NCBI RefSeq assembly: GCF_022844445.1
Contig: NZ_JALHLS010000007.1
Coordinates: forward strand, 62,001 to 126,000
Length of the DNA stretch: 64,000 nucleotides
From: Hyphomonas sp.
Lineage (GTDB): Bacteria; Pseudomonadota; Alphaproteobacteria; Caulobacterales; Hyphomonadaceae
Direction: 5' to 3'
A program made the translations under genes and the position numbers. This document shows positions 59,949 to 64,000 of this stretch, piece by piece. How positions within the stretch are numbered: the stretch's first letter is position 1; every line of letters begins with the position of its first letter. The notes beneath the pieces are model-generated. The model was given only the letters and a program-made list of their open reading frames with translations, was not told the origin of the DNA and ran no database searches.

Positions 59949-60794
59949 ATGTCCAGTATCCTGACCAATAACAGCGCAATGGTTGCCCTCGAGACCCTGC
60001 GCAACGTCAACCGTAACCTCGAAAGCGTCCAGAGCGAAATCTCGACCGGCAAGAAAGTTGCCACTGCAAAAGACAACGCCGGTATCTGGGCTGTTGCCAC
60101 TGTGATGTCGTCCGACGTCGAAAGCTTCAAGCAGATCTCTGACTCGCTGAACCTCGGCGCCGCGACTGTCGGCGTCGCTCGCGGGGCATCGGAGCAGATC
60201 GTCAAGACGCTCCAGGAAATCAAAAACCTTGTCGTTACCGCGCAAGGCGAGAACGTTGATCGTGCCAAGATCCAAACCGACATCGACGCCAAAACCGCAC
60301 TGATCCAGGGCTTCGTGGACGCAGCTCAGTTTAACGGCCTGAATCTGATCGATGGCACGGCCACAGCAGACGTCGAAGTTCTTTCTTCGTTGAACCGCGA
60401 TTCCTCTGGTGCGGTCACGGCCGCCAACATCACTGTAGAGCGTCAGGACCTTGCGACGACAGCCGGTGGCGGTCTTGCTGCTCTGACCGCAGTGGACGTC
60501 TCGACGTCTTCGGTTACAGCGGCGGCCGGTCTTGTGAGCATTGAAACGCTCTTGCAGACGGCTATTGACGCTGCTGCCGCTTTCGGCTCGTCGCAGGCCA
60601 GCATCAAGAGCCAGGCTGACTTCGTCACAACGCTGACCGACTCGCTGAAAGCCGGCGTCGGTAGCCTGACGGACTCGGACATCGAAGCCGCTTCGGCCAA
60701 ACTCCAGGCTCTGCAGGTCCAGCAGCAGCTCGGCGTCCAGGCGCTTTCGATTGCCAATCAGCAGCCGCAGGCTCTGCTCTCGCTCTTCCGCTAA
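59949..60794 (+). CDS. Flagellin
   Basis: The 281-aa protein has canonical D0/D1 termini: MSSILTNNSAMVALETLRNVNRNLESVQSEISTGKKVATAKDNAGIWAVATVM and LQALQVQQQLGVQALSIANQQPQALLSLFR, with a short central domain, as in small alphaproteobacterial flagellins. It is exported to build the filament. AAGGAAAAAAGT precedes ATG. A strong terminator follows at 60806, so it is monocistronic or separately attenuated from flaF. Only one flagellin gene is present in the window. Confidence 0.97.
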   Translation: MSSILTNNSAMVALETLRNVNRNLESVQSEISTGKKVATAKDNAGIWAVATVMSSDVESFKQISDSLNLGAATVGVARGASEQIVKTLQEIKNLVVTAQGENVDRAKIQTDIDAKTALIQGFVDAAQFNGLNLIDGTATADVEVLSSLNRDSSGAVTAANITVERQDLATTAGGGLAALTAVDVSTSSVTAAAGLVSIETLLQTAIDAAAAFGSSQASIKSQADFVTTLTDSLKAGVGSLTDSDIEAASAKLQALQVQQQLGVQALSIANQQPQALLSLFR

Positions 60795-60805
60795 TCTAAC
60801 CAATA

Positions 60806-60834
60806 GGCCCGGGGGCAAGATGCCCCCGGGTTTC
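60806..60834 (+). terminator. Rho-independent terminator after flagellin
   Basis: CCCGGGGGCA-AGA-TGCCCCCGGG is a perfect 10-bp stem followed by TTTCC, 13 nt past the flagellin stop. It separates the abundant flagellin mRNA from flaF. Confidence 0.9.
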
Positions 60835-60857
60835 CTTACATTTGCCAGGAGGCTGAA

Positions 60858-61247
60858 TTGCAGGCATTGGCGTTCAAGGCGTATGGCGAGATCACCCGGC
60901 GCACAGCGGGTGAAAAGGAAATCGAGTACGCACTTTTCCTGCAGATTACTGAAGCTCTCGAGAACGTGCTGGATCCCGAAACGCGGTCCTTCTCCGAGTG
61001 GGCCGACGCCATAAGTCGCAACCAGCAATTGTGGACGCTTATCGCAACTGATCTTCTCTTGCCTGGTAATGCGCTCCCGGAAGAATTGAAGCGAAGCCTC
61101 TTCTTCCTCTCCGAATTTGTGCGCCAGACGAGCCTCAAGGTGCTCTCCGGCGAAGAAGGCATTCCCGATCTCATTGAAGTCAACAAGACTGTCATGGCCG
61201 GCCTTGTTCGCCAGTCTGCTGACAGCATGGATGCGGAGGTAGCCTGA
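60858..61247 (+). CDS. flaF: Flagellin biosynthesis regulator FlaF
   Basis: The 129-aa protein starts at TTG 60858, supported by AGGAGG 5 nt upstream. It reads FKAYGEITRRTAGEKEIEYALFLQITEALENVL, then FSEWADAISRNQQLWTLIATDLLLPGNALPEELKRSLFFLSEFVRQTSLKVL, the FlaF pattern (WTxLxxDL). In Caulobacter FlaF is needed for flagellin synthesis and secretion and opposes FlbT. It overlaps flbT by one nucleotide. Confidence 0.95.
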   Translation: MQALAFKAYGEITRRTAGEKEIEYALFLQITEALENVLDPETRSFSEWADAISRNQQLWTLIATDLLLPGNALPEELKRSLFFLSEFVRQTSLKVLSGEEGIPDLIEVNKTVMAGLVRQSADSMDAEVA

Positions 61248-61684
61248 TGTCCGGACTTGTACTCAAGATTGCGCCTGGCGAGCGGTTCATTGTCAATGGC
61301 GCGCTTCTGGAAAACGGCGACAAGCCGGCCCGGATTCGCATTGCCGATGGCGCTGCCCGCGTGCTCCGGTGCCGAGATGCGCTGCGCCCTGAAGATGTCG
61401 ATACACCCGTCAAGCGCATCTACTTTGCCATCCAGCTCATGATCACGGGTGACCTTGAGCCCAAAGACGTGACGCCCGCGATTGACGCTGACTGCGCTGC
61501 GCTTCTGGATGTTTTCCGTCCGATCGATCCCGAAATGATCCCGACGCTCCGGTCTATGATCAGCCGCGGCAACCACTACTCGGCGCTCTGCCACCTGAGG
61601 CAGATCCTGGTCATCGAAGCCCAGTTGCTGGCGCGCCGCCTCCCGGCAGCTACCAGCACGCCCCCGGAAGCGCGGGTCGCCTAA
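61247..61684 (+). CDS. flbT: Flagellin mRNA repressor FlbT
   Basis: The 145-aa protein matches FlbT: LVLKIAPGERFIVNGALLENGDKPARIRIADGAARVLRCRDALRPEDVDTPVKRIYFAIQLMITGD and IDPEMIPTLRSMISRGNHYSALCHLRQILVIEAQLL. FlbT binds the flagellin 5' leader and promotes its decay when hook assembly is incomplete. The pair flaF-flbT immediately downstream of flagellin is a hallmark of alphaproteobacterial flagellar regulation. Confidence 0.96.
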   Translation: MSGLVLKIAPGERFIVNGALLENGDKPARIRIADGAARVLRCRDALRPEDVDTPVKRIYFAIQLMITGDLEPKDVTPAIDADCAALLDVFRPIDPEMIPTLRSMISRGNHYSALCHLRQILVIEAQLLARRLPAATSTPPEARVA

Positions 61685-62521
61685 ATGTCGTTCCAGCCCG
61701 TCATCCCCCTCAGCGGGAACAGCGGGTGGAAATTCCTGCAGTCGACGTATGACCGGCAGTTGAGCACTCATGCGAATTCTCCGCAGATCAAGGCGGATCG
61801 CGCCTACCTGACGGAAAAGCTGTCGGAGCCGATGTCGGCCGAAAGCTTTCTCAACGACAAGCGGCTGTTGCGCGTTGCGCTGACCGCATTTGATCTTGGC
61901 GGCGAGGAGTGGAAGCGCGGCTTTATCGACAAGGTTCTGAAGGAAGCGGCGACCCCTGGAAGTACGTTCCTCGCGCGCCTCAACAACCCGAAGTACACGG
62001 CCTTTGCGCAGGCCTTCAAGCCGGTAAACGGCACGATCACCGTTGCTCCGGAAGCCATCGACAAGATCGCGGCCGAGTTCGATACAGCGTCCTTCGAGTC
62101 CGCAGTGGGACAGGTGGACGATTCGATGCGCATCGCCCTGAACTTCAAGTCCGAGATTGCGGGTCTTGTCGGCAATGGGTCCAGCGACTCTGCGATTCTC
62201 TACCGCATGCTGGGCAATGTCCCTGTACGGACATTGCTGGAGACAGCAGCCAATCTGCCAACGGAAATCCGTAAGCTGGATATCGAGAAGCAGGCCGCAC
62301 TTCTGAAAGATAGCCTCCAGCAAAGATTCGGCATCAGCGACTTGAGGGACCTGAAGGAGCCCGAAGTGATCGACAAGATCATAAGCCGCTACCACACTAT
62401 GGAATCGATAAAGTCTGGTGCTGCAAACTATTCTCCGGCGGCCAACGCTCTGACACTGCTCAATGGCGGTATGGGCCTCGGCGGGCAGGGCGGGATCAAC
62501 CTGCTTTTCAGTGGTCTCTGA
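61685..62521 (+). CDS. DUF1217 flagellar-cluster protein
   Basis: The 278-aa protein shows the DUF1217 pattern: KADRAYLTEKLSEPMSAESFLNDKRLLRVALTAFDLGGEEWKRGFIDKVLKEAATPGSTFLARLNNPKYTAFAQAF and later ILYRMLGNVPVRTLLETAANLP. No signal peptide or membrane span. Members are found in alphaproteobacterial flagellar loci and are required for motility in some species; mechanism unknown. It starts directly after the flbT stop and is convergent with fliI. Confidence 0.88.
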   Translation: MSFQPVIPLSGNSGWKFLQSTYDRQLSTHANSPQIKADRAYLTEKLSEPMSAESFLNDKRLLRVALTAFDLGGEEWKRGFIDKVLKEAATPGSTFLARLNNPKYTAFAQAFKPVNGTITVAPEAIDKIAAEFDTASFESAVGQVDDSMRIALNFKSEIAGLVGNGSSDSAILYRMLGNVPVRTLLETAANLPTEIRKLDIEKQAALLKDSLQQRFGISDLRDLKEPEVIDKIISRYHTMESIKSGAANYSPAANALTLLNGGMGLGGQGGINLLFSGL

Positions 62522-63871
62522 TCAGCGTTTCGCGGCCGCGGCCCCTGCAGGCTGAGCGGCGGGCGGCTCACCGACGCCCAATACCTCCCTCAACGTGTTG
62601 AACGAGACCTCGATGCCGTCGGCGCAGCGCGTCGCGACAAACGTGTCCAGGGCCTGGAAAAGGGCGATCGCCCGGTCGGAGTTCAGATCCTTTCCGAACT
62701 CATAGAGGTTCGCCCTCAACATCGGAGCGACCTCCTCGTACAGTGCGATCATCCGCCTGTATTCCTTGAGCAAGTCGTTCTCCTCAGCGGTTGCCGCGTG
62801 TGGCAGGCAGCGTGAGACGCTGCGCAGGACATCAATCGCCGGGAACCTTCCGCGCTCAGCAATCGGCCGGGCAAGGATGATGTGGCCGTCCAGCATGCCG
62901 CGGATCATGTCGGCAACGGGTTCCTCGAGATCGGAGCCCGCGACCAGTACCGAGAAGACTGCCGTGATGTCGCCTTTGCCCTCCGTGCCCGGGCCTGCCC
63001 GCTCGGCCAGTTCGGCGACCACACGGACCGTCGAGGGCGGGAAGGCATTGAGAGCGGGCACTTCGCCGGCCAGCAGCGCTGTTTCCCGGTGCGCTTCAGC
63101 AAGGCGGGTGATCGAGTCGAACAGGAACAGCACGTTGAGCCCCTGGTCCCGGAAGTGCTCGGCCGTCGCGATGGCGCAGTTGGCGGCGCGTTTCTTGGCG
63201 CCGGGTGATTCGCTGGCCGTCGCGGTCACAACAACGGTCCGCTTGCGCATCTCGGGTGTCAGTGTGTGCTGGACGAACTCATTCACTTCCCGCCCCCGCT
63301 CCCCGATCAGGGCGATCACCACCCGGTCCGCCTCAAGACCGGTGGCGAGTGAGCCAAGGAATGTCGACTTGCCGATGCCGGAGCCAGCAAAGAGCCCCAG
63401 GCGCTGGCCTCGGCAGATCGGCAGCAGCGTGTCGGTGACCATCCAGCCAGTCGCAAGGCGCGGCCCCAGCCGGCGCCGCGCATGGGGGGGCAGGGCGGGG
63501 GCGTGCAGGCGCCGGATGGAGGACTTGATGGGCGCCGTTGAAGGATCCCCCCCCGCAATCTCGCCCCGGTAGTTGATAACATGGCCGAGCCAGTGATCGC
63601 CCGGCTCGATACGCGCTTCCTGCTCGATCTCGACCGTGTCGCCGATGCGAATCGTGTCGCACGGCGAAAAAAGCAGCGCGGTAACACTTTCGGCCGAGAC
63701 GCTCAGGATCTCGCCATGGATGGTTTCGCCGGGCTTCTGGATGAGGATTTCGTTGCCGACCCCCGCCAGTTCGCTGACTCCAGCGACCTTCAGCATGCCA
63801 GGCGCCACATCGGTGACGGTGCCCCAGAGGGAGTAGAGCCGCGTGGGCGGGGAGACGGGCTTGGTGCGCAA
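62522..63871 (-). CDS. fliI: Flagellar export ATPase FliI
   Basis: The 449-aa protein begins at TTG 63871 (MRTKPVSPPTRLYSLWGTVTDVAPGML) with GAAGGGG upstream. It carries Walker A GSGIGKST (about 163-170), the GERGREVNEF motif, Walker B VLFLFDSITRLAEAHRE and a C-terminal helical domain (AEENDLLKEYRRMIALYEEVAPMLRANLYEFG). It energises unfolding and entry of export substrates with the FliH-like protein. It is divergent from the probable flgB gene at the window end and convergent with the DUF1217 gene. Confidence 0.96.
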   Translation of the reverse strand: MRTKPVSPPTRLYSLWGTVTDVAPGMLKVAGVSELAGVGNEILIQKPGETIHGEILSVSAESVTALLFSPCDTIRIGDTVEIEQEARIEPGDHWLGHVINYRGEIAGGDPSTAPIKSSIRRLHAPALPPHARRRLGPRLATGWMVTDTLLPICRGQRLGLFAGSGIGKSTFLGSLATGLEADRVVIALIGERGREVNEFVQHTLTPEMRKRTVVVTATASESPGAKKRAANCAIATAEHFRDQGLNVLFLFDSITRLAEAHRETALLAGEVPALNAFPPSTVRVVAELAERAGPGTEGKGDITAVFSVLVAGSDLEEPVADMIRGMLDGHIILARPIAERGRFPAIDVLRSVSRCLPHAATAEENDLLKEYRRMIALYEEVAPMLRANLYEFGKDLNSDRAIALFQALDTFVATRCADGIEVSFNTLREVLGVGEPPAAQPAGAAAAKR

Positions 63872-63893
63872 GTAAACAAAACCCCTTCGGTTG

Positions 63894-63940
63894 TTAACCT
63901 ATTCTTCAATTAATCCGAACATTTTCTCAAAAGGTTAACC
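63894..63940. promoter_or_regulatory. TTAACC boxes between fliI and the probable flgB gene
   Basis: TTAACC at 63894-63899 and 63935-63940, with TTAA at 63910, lie in an 83-bp divergent region. They match CtrA half-sites (TTAACCAT) but no complete TTAA-N7-TTAA box is present. See the related finding. Confidence 0.35.
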
Positions 63941-63954
63941 ACGGTGACTCTGCC

Positions 63955-64000
63955 ATGATTTCCGATGTGCAATTGTTCAAGGTCTACGGCGCGATGGCCC
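63955..64000 (+). CDS. Start of a flagellar rod-type gene, probably flgB, cut by window edge
   Basis: Only 15 codons are visible: ATG at 63955 gives MISDVQLFKVYGAMA. This resembles the N-terminus of alphaproteobacterial FlgB, where a (L/V)F(K/R)..(Y)AMA segment precedes the rod motif, and fits the position next to fliI. With so little sequence the name is a suggestion. The fliI-flgB gap (83 bp) holds two TTAACC boxes. Confidence 0.5.
   Translation, partial: MISDVQLFKVYGAMA

Overview
The window is GC-rich bacterial DNA from an alphaproteobacterium, most plausibly a Caulobacterales/Hyphomonadaceae-type dimorphic swimmer. That is an inference from the flagellin regulators FlaF and FlbT, the single-domain regulator CpdR, the FlbE-like FliH, the alphaproteobacterial flagellar proteins DUF6468, DUF1217 and MotE, and the HWE/HisKA_2-type histidine kinase. 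No rRNA is present to fix the genus.

Layout. (1) 1-5.7 kb: a minus-strand tripartite RND efflux operon (outer membrane factor, adaptor, pump; the pump runs off the left edge). (2) 5.9-9.9 kb: an APC amino acid permease, an SDR oxidoreductase, and a histidine kinase plus single-domain response regulator. (3) 9.95-22.9 kb: an accessory island ending at the 3' side of tRNA-Arg(CCG). It starts with an IS3-type transposase remnant and is bracketed by two nearly identical small genes in direct orientation, each facing a different divergent small gene (XRE or DUF6471). Between them are an AbiE type IV toxin-antitoxin pair, an 1119-aa membrane protein, a LytTR regulator with a beta-barrel protein, an orphan polymorphic-toxin fragment with a probable immunity gene, a small membrane protein, and a two-gene Pycsar anti-phage system (pyrimidine cyclase PycC plus a cyclic-nucleotide-binding TIR effector). 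A degenerate repeat of about 65-105 bp recurs five times, always + oriented, and separates nearly every cassette in the right half of the island.

(4) 23-37.7 kb: chromosomal genes, namely a TraB/GumN lipoprotein, a HisN-type phosphatase, an XRE regulator, a candidate sRNA, N-formylglutamate amidohydrolase, CpdR, an FAD oxidoreductase divergent from an Rrf2 regulator with two matched inverted repeats between them, tRNA-Val(GAC), a CHASE4-GGDEF-EAL protein, a three-gene coiled-coil module of unknown function, and an acyl-CoA dehydrogenase/MpaB oxygenase pair.

(5) 37.8-64 kb: a flagellar gene cluster organised as divergent and overlapping operons. It covers the MS ring and switch (fliF, fliH-like, fliN, fliP, fliG, FliM-like), stator (motA, motB, motE and a possible MotC-like protein), rod, rings and hook (flgF, G, A, H, I, D, E, K, L, fliK), two FliL proteins, rod-binding FlgJ-like and FlgN-like proteins, flagellin with its terminator, flaF, flbT, DUF1217, fliI, and the first codons of a probable flgB. 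Export genes fliQ, fliR, flhA, flhB and rod genes flgC and fliE are not in the window and presumably lie beyond it.

The strongest unusual content is the defence island (Pycsar, AbiE, toxin/immunity, large membrane protein) with its recurrent inter-cassette repeat, and the candidate sRNA at 25.7 kb.
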